DNA of 6,106 nucleotides, from the NCBI GenBank assembly GCA_030642585.1, contig DAOWNN010000140.1, forward strand, positions 1-6,106, in the 5' to 3' direction. Under the pieces are notes generated by a model that had not been told where the DNA came from, made no database searches, and saw only the letters and a list, made by a program, of their open reading frames with translations. Both the position numbers and the translations under genes were made by a program. Source of the stretch: Bacteroidota bacterium. Lineage in GTDB: Bacteria; Bacteroidota; Bacteroidia; Bacteroidales; VadinHA17. Positions within the stretch are counted from its first letter, which is position 1. Each line of letters opens with the position of its first letter. Below, piece after piece: positions 1-5,966 of the stretch.

Positions 1-3
1 CGG

Positions 4-31
4 GAGAAGGCTGTTTCCAGGCAGCCTCCTC
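4..31. terminator. Hairpin, possible terminator of a gene to the left
   Basis: AGGCTG at 8-13 pairs perfectly with CAGCCT at 22-27 around an 8-base loop. The stem extends by GAG/CTC after one A-C mismatch. Only a pyrimidine-rich tract (ttcttcct), not a clean T run, follows on the + strand. It could end transcription of a gene beyond the left edge, but this rests on the fold alone. Confidence 0.3.
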
Positions 32-36
32 TTCTT

Positions 37-66
37 CCTGAATTGCTAAGATTTCATTAATTCAGG
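37..66. repeat. Perfect 8-bp inverted repeat
   Basis: CCTGAATT (37-44) and AATTCAGG (59-66) are exact reverse complements separated by 14 bases. The repeat follows the 4-31 hairpin by only five bases. It might be a second stem of the same RNA structure, a terminator accessory or a protein-binding dyad. Nothing in the sequence decides between these. Confidence 0.35.
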
Positions 67-383
67 ATTTATCGCTGGTGAATTCTACAAATATATTGTC
101 GGATTTACTGCTCCAGATGAAAAACCAATCGAGATAAAACTGTCTGCAATGAAGGAGCAGACCTGATCTCACATTGCCCTGAAGAAGCACATTCCCGGAA
201 GGGTCGCTTTGCACCCAACTACCAGAGGGTATTTGGCTGTCAGCTCCCCTGAAAAGCGTGTGGAAGGAAGTAGATTACCTCCGGCGTATAACCGGGGATA
301 ACACTGTTAAGTGGCTATGTAAAAAGGGAACTGATGGGAGACTCACATCAAAAAATGAAGCGAAGTGGAATCGCGGTGAAATG

Positions 384-419
384 GTTGACATTTGGCACAA
401 TTTTTGTATATTTGTCAAC
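384..419 (+). promoter_or_regulatory. Promoter with flanking operator-like dyad for the XRE-ImmA gene
   Basis: TATATTTG at 407-414 matches the Bacteroidetes -7 consensus TAnnTTTG. TTG of TTGACA (385-390) lies 19 bases upstream, close to the expected -33 position. The same bases also read as TTGACA-N16-TATATT, a classical sigma-70 layout. A perfect 7-bp inverted repeat, GTTGACA (384-390) and TGTCAAC (413-419), brackets the core promoter with 22 bases between the arms. A repressor dimer bound there would cover both promoter elements. The first gene downstream encodes an XRE-type DNA-binding protein, so autoregulation is the natural inference. The leader before the ATG at 439 would be roughly 15-20 bases. 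Confidence 0.55.
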
Positions 420-438
420 ATAACCATACACCCAATAG

Positions 439-1506
439 ATGAAAAACAATTTTGGCATACGATTATTATCTGCCCGCAAAATGGCTGGTATGTCACTTCA
501 GAAACTTTCTGATGCTTTAGGGAATATAGTAACCAAGCAATCCCTTAATAAGTATGAGCAAGGTGTCATGAAGCCAGACTCCAATTTGCTGGTAAAGTTG
601 TCAAGCATTCTAAAAGTCCCCGTGGACTATTTCTACGCTGAACCAACCGTGTCTGTTGAACTAACCAATCCTGACTACCGCAAGCATTCATCCAGAATCT
701 CAGCCACTGAAAAAGCTGCTATTGAAGAAAAATCCAAAAACCTGCTGGAGAGATATCTTGAATTAGAGAACCTTCTGAATTTAGATGAGCCGCCGCAGTA
801 CTTTCATCATGATAAGGAGATTTTGACTGCCGATGATGCTGAAGAAGCTGCAAATCAATTACGAGATGAATGGGAATTAGGATATTATCCGATTCCAGAT
901 GTTATTGCAATGCTGGAAGACAAAGGTTACAAGGTGCTTGAAATTGATGCATCAATGAGTTTTGATGGATTATCTGCAGAAGTAGATGGTCTCAAAGTGA
1001 TTGTGTTAAACGGGAATTCATTTAAAGGGAACAATACCCGTAAACGATTTACTGCTTTACATGAACTTGCACATCACTCGTTGAATATCCCTGATCAAAT
1101 GGATCATAAAGAAGCTGAGAAATTATGTCATGTATTTTCAAGTGCGGTTCTCTACCCTGAAGAAATGGCACGAAAAGAACTCCACAGTGAGAGATTTCAT
1201 TTTTTTGAGAATGAATTGATCCTGCTAAAAGAGAGGTGGGGCATCTCTGTCTCAGCCATATTCTATCGTGCATCACGTTTAGGTATTATTACTGACTATG
1301 TACTTAAAAAACTAAATATTGGCTATCGTTCAAGGGGTTATCATAAAGATGAACCGGGAACTTATCTCAGTCAGGAGAAACCAGTTAGATTTTTACGTTT
1401 GGTATATTTTGCTCTTGGAAAGGAATTGATTTCAATTAATGAAGCAGCTTACTATACCGGGAAAAGTGTTTGGGAATTTCGAAAATCAATGCATCAACTG
1501 GTATGA
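439..1506 (+). CDS. XRE-family HTH regulator fused to ImmA/IrrE metallopeptidase
   Basis: This 355-residue protein joins a DNA-binding domain to a zinc protease. Residues 6-66 form an HTH_3/XRE helix-turn-helix (LLSARKMAGMSLQKLSDALG, then SLNKYEQGVMKP). Residues about 70-125 are a charged linker. The ImmA/IrrE (COG2856-type) domain carries HELAH at 208-212: His208 and His212 should bind zinc and Glu209 should be catalytic. Glu227, ahead of CHVFSSAVLYP, is the probable third ligand. The segment ERWGISVSAIFYRASRLGII near 265-284 is the usual helical end of the family. In known relatives such peptidases cleave partner repressors, but here both functions are in one chain. The start at 439 follows a good promoter and begins just before the HTH. 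The stop overlaps the next start as ATGA, so translation is probably coupled. The target is unknown. It may be the regulator or antitoxin half of a toxin-antitoxin-like pair. Confidence 0.9.
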   Translation: MKNNFGIRLLSARKMAGMSLQKLSDALGNIVTKQSLNKYEQGVMKPDSNLLVKLSSILKVPVDYFYAEPTVSVELTNPDYRKHSSRISATEKAAIEEKSKNLLERYLELENLLNLDEPPQYFHHDKEILTADDAEEAANQLRDEWELGYYPIPDVIAMLEDKGYKVLEIDASMSFDGLSAEVDGLKVIVLNGNSFKGNNTRKRFTALHELAHHSLNIPDQMDHKEAEKLCHVFSSAVLYPEEMARKELHSERFHFFENELILLKERWGISVSAIFYRASRLGIITDYVLKKLNIGYRSRGYHKDEPGTYLSQEKPVRFLRLVYFALGKELISINEAAYYTGKSVWEFRKSMHQLV

Positions 1507-1742
1507 AGCTGATAATAACAGATACGAACATATTTTTCGATATTATCAGTATCGGAGCGTTGCCAGAGTTCTTTAGTCTGGACTACGAAATATGTACAAC
1601 GGAATTTGTTATTGAAGAAATTAAGGAATCAGATCAAAAAGATGCCATTGATGTTTTTATCCGGGCGAAAGAGATTAACGTTATTGGATTTTCAGCAGAT
1701 GAAATCGATGAAATAATTGGTTTTAAAACGAATAAAACATAA
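1503..1742 (+). CDS. Truncated PIN-like domain protein, partner of the XRE-ImmA gene
   Basis: The gene starts at the ATG that overlaps the preceding stop by four bases (ATGA) and encodes 79 residues. An upstream in-frame ATG at 1470 would add 11 residues inside the XRE-ImmA gene and is less likely. The N-terminus MKLIITDTNIFFDI fits the first strand of a PIN nuclease fold, with Asp7 as the first metal-binding acid. VIEEIKES at about 37-44 fits the second acidic motif. PIN proteins are usually about 130-170 residues with two further acidic positions in the C-terminal half. That half is missing here and I found no continuation in the other frames downstream. XRE-ImmA genes are often followed by such PIN-like genes, so this is probably a degenerate toxin or effector. 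It could also be a shortened protein with a retained non-nuclease role. Family assignment is from pattern recognition only. Confidence 0.6.
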   Translation: MKLIITDTNIFFDIISIGALPEFFSLDYEICTTEFVIEEIKESDQKDAIDVFIRAKEINVIGFSADEIDEIIGFKTNKT

Positions 1743-1770
1743 ACCGGAGTCTACAGGATAGTACTCCGGT
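1743..1770 (+). terminator. Perfect 8-bp hairpin after the PIN-like gene
   Basis: ACCGGAGT (1743-1750) and ACTCCGGT (1763-1770) form a GC-rich stem with a 12-base loop, starting immediately after the TAA stop. There is no T run downstream, so it is at best a weak intrinsic terminator on the + strand. It may instead stabilise the mRNA 3' end. The adjoining 59 bases before the next gene contain a TATATTTA box but no convincing upstream promoter element. Confidence 0.45.
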
Positions 1771-1829
1771 CAAAGGTATCACTTTTATGAAATTATGTAT
1801 ATTTATGCATCATAATAAAAAACCCCAAC

Positions 1830-3707
1830 ATGAAGAAGCTACTATTAATACTTATTGCAGTTACTCAGACCATCTGTTTATCTGCCCAGAAAATGAACGC
1901 CCAGGAGCTTTCCACTGAAGTAGACAAGGTAACCGTATTCTTCGGGAATGCCCAGATCACCCGTAAGCAGGAGGTCAAGGTTAAACCCGGTAAGAGTCTC
2001 TTGAAGTTTGTGAATCTATCTCCCTACATACAACCCAAAAGTGTGCAGGCCAAAGTTAATGGAGAAGTGACGGTGCTATTGGTAAATCATCAGTTGAATT
2101 ACCTGGACAGCCTTGAAAAATCAGTGGAGCTTACCAAGCTGGAAGCCGAATACCAGAGTGTGGAGGATGAACTAAATGTAGAGCATGCCTATATTTCTGT
2201 TATCGATGAAGAGATTATTTTTCTCCAGGAAAACAGGAAAATTGGTGGGAAAAACCAGGAGCTCAACGTTTCAAATCTTAAAGAAGCCTCCCTGTTTTAC
2301 AGTTCCAGGTTAACTGCATTGAAACTTGATAAGCTAGAGAGACAGAAAAGAGTAAATGATTTGAGAATGAAGCTTCATAAAATTGGAAAGCAGGTGAACT
2401 CCTTGTCAACGAAGAAAGAATTCCCAAGCGGTGAGGTTTTAATATTAGTCGATTCAAAATCTGAGGAAACAATAAACATCGAATTGTCTTACCTGGTTGA
2501 TAATGCCGGTTGGTTTCCAAGCTATAATGTAAGAGTTAAAAGCATTGAGGATCCTCTGGAACTTATTTACAAGGCTAATGTGCACCAGGATACCAAAGTG
2601 GACTGGAAAAAGGTGAAGTTGGCATTTTCTTCTAACAATCCAAGCCTTTCCGGATCTGCACCCGAATTGAAAACCTATTTTCTCAACTATGGCTCGGTTC
2701 CTCCAAGCTATAAGGCAACCATAAATGAAGTCTCCGGCAGAGTCCTTGATCCGAAAGGAAATCCTATACAAGGGGTAAGTGTAGTTGTGAAGCGAACTAC
2801 CATAGGGACAGTTACGGATATGAGAGGATATTATTCAATTGCTATTCCATCCGGAGCCTCCAGCCTCATGTATACTTTCATTGGATATTCAAGCCAGGAA
2901 ATTCCCATTCAGCAAGCTGAGATTACCGTAATCATGGAAGAGGATATTGTGTCGCTCGACGAAGTCGTTATCACGGGTTATGGTACGTCGGATTTTGAAA
3001 GCGCACCACCGGTTAGCCATCCTGGCAGGAAATCAACTTCCCAGTTAAAAATCAGGGGTACAAACAGTCTGGCCCTGCCAACAGTACAATTGGAGAACCA
3101 AACAACGGTGGAATTCAGAATTGATATGCCTTATACCATCAAATCGGACAGCAAAAATTATATAGTAGATATGACAAGCTATGAAGTACCTGCCTCATAC
3201 GAATACTATTGCATTCCTAAAATTGACAAGGATGCTTTCTTATTGGGACATATAACCGGCTGGGAGCAATACAAGCTTCTCGAGGGAGAAGCCAATATTT
3301 TCTTCGAAGATACCTATATCGGAAAAACCATTCTTGATGTAAGGTTTATAAAAGATACCCTGAGTGTATCCCTTGGAAGAGATAAAGAGGTTGTCGTGAA
3401 TCGTGAGAAAATAAAGGATCTCACCACTCAGAAACTCATTGGGACCAGAAAGGAAGAGACAAGGGCCTGGAGAATTTCGGCCAGGAACAATAAATCACAA
3501 GACATTCATCTGGTATTGTTGGACCAGGTGCCGGTTCCAACACTGAATGAGATTGAAGTTGATGTAAAAGAACTCACACGGGGAACCAGGAATGAAGAGA
3601 CCGGTGAAATCAAATGGATACTTGATTTGGATTCTAAAGAGAATCAAGAAGTTATGCTGAAATACACGGTGAAGTACCCAAAATATCAAAATCTTATTTT
3701 TGAATAA
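1830..3707 (+). CDS. Exported DUF4140/DUF4139 (MuiA-family) protein with inserted carboxypeptidase-regulatory domain
   Basis: This 625-residue protein begins with a signal peptide (hydrophobic LLLILIAV, probable cleavage near CLSA-Q, no lipobox), so it should act in the periplasm or at the outer membrane. Residues about 27-125 match DUF4140 (VDKVTVFFGNAQITRKQEV). A charged, heptad-rich segment at about 93-190 is probably coiled coil. DUF4139 begins near 200 (LSYLVDNAGWFPSYNVRV) and resumes from about 421 to the end, including GWEQYKLLEGEANIFFEDTY. Between the halves, about 297-370 is a CarboxypepD_reg-like beta-sandwich (VSGRVLDPKGNPIQGVSVVV), followed by LDEVVITGYGT at 376-386 and LKIRGTNS at 406-413. 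These resemble the pre-plug and plug signatures of SusC/TonB-dependent receptors, but no barrel is present. The family is named for MuiA, the mucoidy inhibitor, and its biochemical role is unclear. The reading frame is intact. It shows no evident functional link to the flanking modules. Confidence 0.88.
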   Translation: MKKLLLILIAVTQTICLSAQKMNAQELSTEVDKVTVFFGNAQITRKQEVKVKPGKSLLKFVNLSPYIQPKSVQAKVNGEVTVLLVNHQLNYLDSLEKSVELTKLEAEYQSVEDELNVEHAYISVIDEEIIFLQENRKIGGKNQELNVSNLKEASLFYSSRLTALKLDKLERQKRVNDLRMKLHKIGKQVNSLSTKKEFPSGEVLILVDSKSEETINIELSYLVDNAGWFPSYNVRVKSIEDPLELIYKANVHQDTKVDWKKVKLAFSSNNPSLSGSAPELKTYFLNYGSVPPSYKATINEVSGRVLDPKGNPIQGVSVVVKRTTIGTVTDMRGYYSIAIPSGASSLMYTFIGYSSQEIPIQQAEITVIMEEDIVSLDEVVITGYGTSDFESAPPVSHPGRKSTSQLKIRGTNSLALPTVQLENQTTVEFRIDMPYTIKSDSKNYIVDMTSYEVPASYEYYCIPKIDKDAFLLGHITGWEQYKLLEGEANIFFEDTYIGKTILDVRFIKDTLSVSLGRDKEVVVNREKIKDLTTQKLIGTRKEETRAWRISARNNKSQDIHLVLLDQVPVPTLNEIEVDVKELTRGTRNEETGEIKWILDLDSKENQEVMLKYTVKYPKYQNLIFE

Positions 3708-3730
3708 AAGATGGAATACTGGAGAAGGAA

Positions 3731-3764
3731 ATATAATGAGCTCAGACCACATAGCTCATTGTAT
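3731..3764. terminator. 12-bp hairpin between convergent genes
   Basis: The arms 3731-3742 and 3753-3764 pair over 12 positions, all Watson-Crick except one G-U, around a 10-base loop. The core is AATGAGCT/AGCTCATT. The hairpin starts 24 bases after the MuiA-family stop and lies between two genes that converge on it, so a bidirectional terminator is likely. Neither side has a strong T run. Confidence 0.5.
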
Positions 3765-3877
3765 GACCTGACTCCAAATCAGATATATCCTCCAGTTCAA
3801 CTCCTGCGGGTCTTCGTACCGTTGATATTCTGATGCTTATGAAAATATGATTTCGATTGGCATCCGAATAAGGGTCG

Positions 3878-4801
3878 CTATTCAGAAAGGACCTTTTCAA
3901 GCAGCTCTATAATCTTGTCATGTTTTGATCGGTTCTCCTGTTTTAGTTTGAGGATGTTTCGAAGTTTCCATTTAATGGCTGGCAGATCTTTCAAAACCTC
4001 ATACTGCAAGAGGGACCAATCTGGATTACCCGATTCAAAAGAGAGCAGAAGTTGTTTATCGCTTTCCGTTAAGTGTGCTCTGATTATCTCAATCAGTCGT
4101 TTCCTGGTTACTGTATAATCTTCATATGAGAATGGAACATTTGTCATTCCTGCAAATTGATTGCGGAATGCTGACTGCTGATCTTTAAGGATAGGAGATA
4201 TCAACTCATGGGTCGGTTTGTAATGACTCAGTAACAAAATAAGGAAACCATCCCATATCTCTTCCGTGATGCCTTCATTCTCCAGTAAAAGCATTATATC
4301 AAAGAGATCCCGGGGGTGCTGTCTATCGATTGCTGCACATATTTTTCCACCGTACAGTTCAGCAACCGATATAACATTCAAAGCTGCAAACTTCCCAAAT
4401 GCATCTTGTACTGATTTACTAACCTGCATCAGGTTTACTGGAAACACATGGCCCCTGGTTACGGTATTGACTTCGATTTTAATTTGGGCATCGGGATATT
4501 GACAGTTCAGCTTCACCTCAGAGCCATCACCCTTGGGAACCGGTTGCACCTTAAGATCCTTGATATGCTTTTCCATAGCCACCTTGATCCTTCTTAAACC
4601 ATCCTGAATATTGCTCAAAGCTTCCTCTCTCGTATCTATTGGGAGATAGGTCAGGTCAATATCCACAGACAGCCTGGGCATATCCCTGATAAAAAGGTTT
4701 ATTGCACTTCCTCCCTTCAATGCAAAGATTTTCTCCTGTGCGATGAAGGGCAGTACACGCAGGAGCAGATCAACCCGGTCCCTGTATATTAATGAAATCA
4801 T
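3878..4801 (-). CDS. abiEii: AbiEii/AbiGii-family nucleotidyltransferase toxin
   Basis: This 307-residue cytoplasmic protein is the toxin half of a type IV AbiE toxin-antitoxin pair. It shows the DNA-polymerase-beta-like nucleotidyltransferase signature: KGGSAINLF at about 29-37 with Gly31-Ser32, then SVDIDLTY with Asp47 and Asp49 as the metal-binding pair. IKIEVN (107-112) supplies the likely third acid, Glu110. AELYGGKICAAIDRQHPRDLFDI (about 147-169) is the family's later conserved Lys/Arg/Asp block. Characterised relatives transfer nucleotides, in some cases to tRNA acceptor ends, and block growth. The substrate here cannot be read from sequence. All recognisable catalytic residues are present and the length is normal, so it is probably active. 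Its ATG overlaps the abiEi stop as ATGA, the usual antitoxin-first order with translational coupling. Confidence 0.9.
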   Translation of the reverse strand: MISLIYRDRVDLLLRVLPFIAQEKIFALKGGSAINLFIRDMPRLSVDIDLTYLPIDTREEALSNIQDGLRRIKVAMEKHIKDLKVQPVPKGDGSEVKLNCQYPDAQIKIEVNTVTRGHVFPVNLMQVSKSVQDAFGKFAALNVISVAELYGGKICAAIDRQHPRDLFDIMLLLENEGITEEIWDGFLILLLSHYKPTHELISPILKDQQSAFRNQFAGMTNVPFSYEDYTVTRKRLIEIIRAHLTESDKQLLLSFESGNPDWSLLQYEVLKDLPAIKWKLRNILKLKQENRSKHDKIIELLEKVLSE

Positions 4802-5565
4802 AGTTCTGCTATCTCTTTTGGAATAGATATATGATACTTTGAATTATACACCCCGCCTTCCACGATATTCCGGTTACCTTTCCCAAGATTTATCTTTCCA
4901 GGTTCCAGAAAACCGAACCATTGATGCATCGCTTTCTCTGCCATAAACAGGAACAGACGCTTTACCTGAACAGAACTACATTTTTCCAGCAATTCCATTA
5001 CAAGAGCTGGACGCAAATTTGTCAATCCCTCCATGACCTGGTAGCATTCTACAAGATCCATTTCCCGGGGTGCAAGATACAGGCACTCCATTATGGCCCG
5101 CTCCGAAGCAGAAATCCTAACTGAAACCTGACCGGCTTCATAATCAGTTATTCCTACATCCCCCGAAAGAAATGAGGTCTGTTTATGATATACAGGATTC
5201 TCCCAATCATGATCAGTAAACCACTTTGGCAACCTGTTCTTTTGTGATGAAAACAGGTATATGGTTTCCTGGCCTAATCTAAGATAGTGGCTCAATCCCT
5301 GTAGAGAGAGGGCAGAGACAGCCCCTACATGAACATTGATCTCCGTTTGGTTTTGGATGGCATTAACTGCAGCCTGCCAATGCACTTCATCTTCTGGCCT
5401 TTGATACGCACCTCTACCAAATGACTTCAGCCAACCACTTTTTATGTAGTGTTGCTGCAAATCCCTTGATATCCCCTGCTGTTCCAGCCAGGGAGCGAGC
5501 ACAATTCTTCCTGGTTGGATCAGTTTGAAAAGAGTTCTTAATTTTGAGTGGTTTTGCGTATTCAT
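4798..5565 (-). CDS. abiEi: AbiEi-family antitoxin and transcriptional autoregulator
   Basis: This 255-residue protein lies directly upstream of abiEii and is its expected antitoxin. Residues about 8-60 form a winged-helix domain ending in YIKSGWLKSFGRGAYQRP (40-57), the recognisable AbiEi N-terminal pattern of a helix followed by a beta-wing. The remainder matches the larger AbiEi_3-type C-terminal domain, with conserved-looking stretches VGAVSALSLQGLSHYL (80-95) and ISASERAIMECLYLAPREMD (151-170). In studied AbiE systems the protein binds repeats in its own promoter and counteracts the toxin without forming a stable complex. The same is inferred here. The start at 5565 is preceded by the weak ribosome-binding sequence AGGTAG. 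The stop is shared with the toxin start through ATGA. No truncation or frameshift is visible. Confidence 0.88.
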   Translation of the reverse strand: MNTQNHSKLRTLFKLIQPGRIVLAPWLEQQGISRDLQQHYIKSGWLKSFGRGAYQRPEDEVHWQAAVNAIQNQTEINVHVGAVSALSLQGLSHYLRLGQETIYLFSSQKNRLPKWFTDHDWENPVYHKQTSFLSGDVGITDYEAGQVSVRISASERAIMECLYLAPREMDLVECYQVMEGLTNLRPALVMELLEKCSSVQVKRLFLFMAEKAMHQWFGFLEPGKINLGKGNRNIVEGGVYNSKYHISIPKEIAEL

Positions 5566-5581
5566 ACTACCTATTTCTAAA

Positions 5582-5589
5582 CAAATTTA
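5582..5589 (-). promoter_or_regulatory. Possible -7 box of the abiEi-abiEii operon
   Basis: Read on the minus strand, these bases spell TAAATTTG, a full match to the Bacteroidetes TAnnTTTG box, 16 bases before the abiEi start codon. The -33 element is poor: a TTTG occurs 13 bases upstream rather than about 19. The implied leader is only around ten bases. The box position is plausible but not secure. Confidence 0.35.
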
Positions 5590-5854
5590 AGAATTATATC
5601 ATCAAATATGAAAAGAACCTTCTTATATTATTCTGATTTTGTGTGGTTTCGCTACTTATTTTGCAATATTTCTCCCAATATTCCCTCAGAATTGTCCCAA
5701 AAAAAGCAAATAATTCTATATTTGATATCACCAGCAATCGATTTTACTCTTCATAGTCACCTTAAAACCCTTTAAAATTCTCTTTATTATCAATGATAGT
5801 AAGTCCATTGTTATAGTCCGTGAGGAATTAATGATGATTTTGAAAACAGCATGA

Positions 5855-5876
5855 ATGGCTCAATTGTATGAGCCAT
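5855..5876. terminator. Perfect 8-bp hairpin, possible terminator of the partial gene
   Basis: ATGGCTCA (5855-5862) and TGAGCCAT (5869-5876) are exact reverse complements around a 6-base loop. Read on the minus strand the hairpin lies about 90 bases after the stop of the partial gene and is followed by a short T-containing tract (gctgttttc). It could therefore terminate that transcript, although the T tract is offset and weak. Confidence 0.4.
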
Positions 5877-5966
5877 AGGGCTTCCAAGAGCAAAAGCGAA
5901 AATAGGAATGATAAAATAAATTTTCAGAGGAGCCCACAAGTAATAATTATCCGGGTAATCATATAA

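Larger units (their letters stand above)
1..383. other. Stretch without a confident gene
   Basis: No intact gene is visible here. In the + strand there is a short open stretch with no start codon, positions 50-166, which begins after a TAA at 47-49 and ends at TGA 164-166. It includes the segment GEFYKYIVGFTAPDEKPIEI and looks protein-like, but I do not recognise it. Beyond it no frame stays convincing. The ORF that begins at 258 runs across the promoter and start of the next gene and is probably spurious. The stretch may be decayed coding DNA or a structured non-coding region, and I cannot decide between these. Two inverted repeats near the left edge are listed separately. Confidence 0.45.
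5566..5966. other. AT-rich intergenic region upstream of abiEi
   Basis: These roughly 400 bases hold no confident gene. They contain the putative abiEi promoter, an imperfect 12-bp tandem repeat starting with CAATATT at 5664 and 5676, and a 9-bp inverted repeat ATCAAATAT/ATATTTGAT at 5601-5609 and 5718-5726. A perfect hairpin lies at 5855-5876. On the minus strand, 5814-5966 stays open for 51 codons in frame with the partial gene to its right, but only after that gene's TAA and without a good start. Confidence 0.5.

Noticed and set aside
258..512. 84-codon + strand open frame
   Set aside because: It runs through the promoter and dyad at 384-419 and overlaps the well-supported HTH coding start in another frame; the protein resembles nothing I know.
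1470..1502. Upstream ATG for the PIN-like gene
   Set aside because: It would add 11 residues inside the XRE-ImmA gene. The ATGA-coupled start at 1503 places the PIN-like first strand at the N-terminus as expected.
1798..1805. TATATTTA as a promoter box for the MuiA-family gene
   Set aside because: It differs from TAnnTTTG in the last base and no TTTG-like element lies about 19 bases upstream, so it is not listed as a promoter.
2278..2771. Minus-strand open frames inside the MuiA-family gene
   Set aside because: They are antisense shadows of a gene with clear domains and have no protein-family features of their own.
2955..3068. TonB-dependent receptor fragment as a separate gene
   Set aside because: The motifs are in frame within one continuous protein that returns to DUF4139 sequence afterwards, so this is an inserted segment, not a separate receptor gene.
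4921..5124. Plus-strand open frame inside abiEi
   Set aside because: Antisense shadow of a well-supported gene; no recognisable features.
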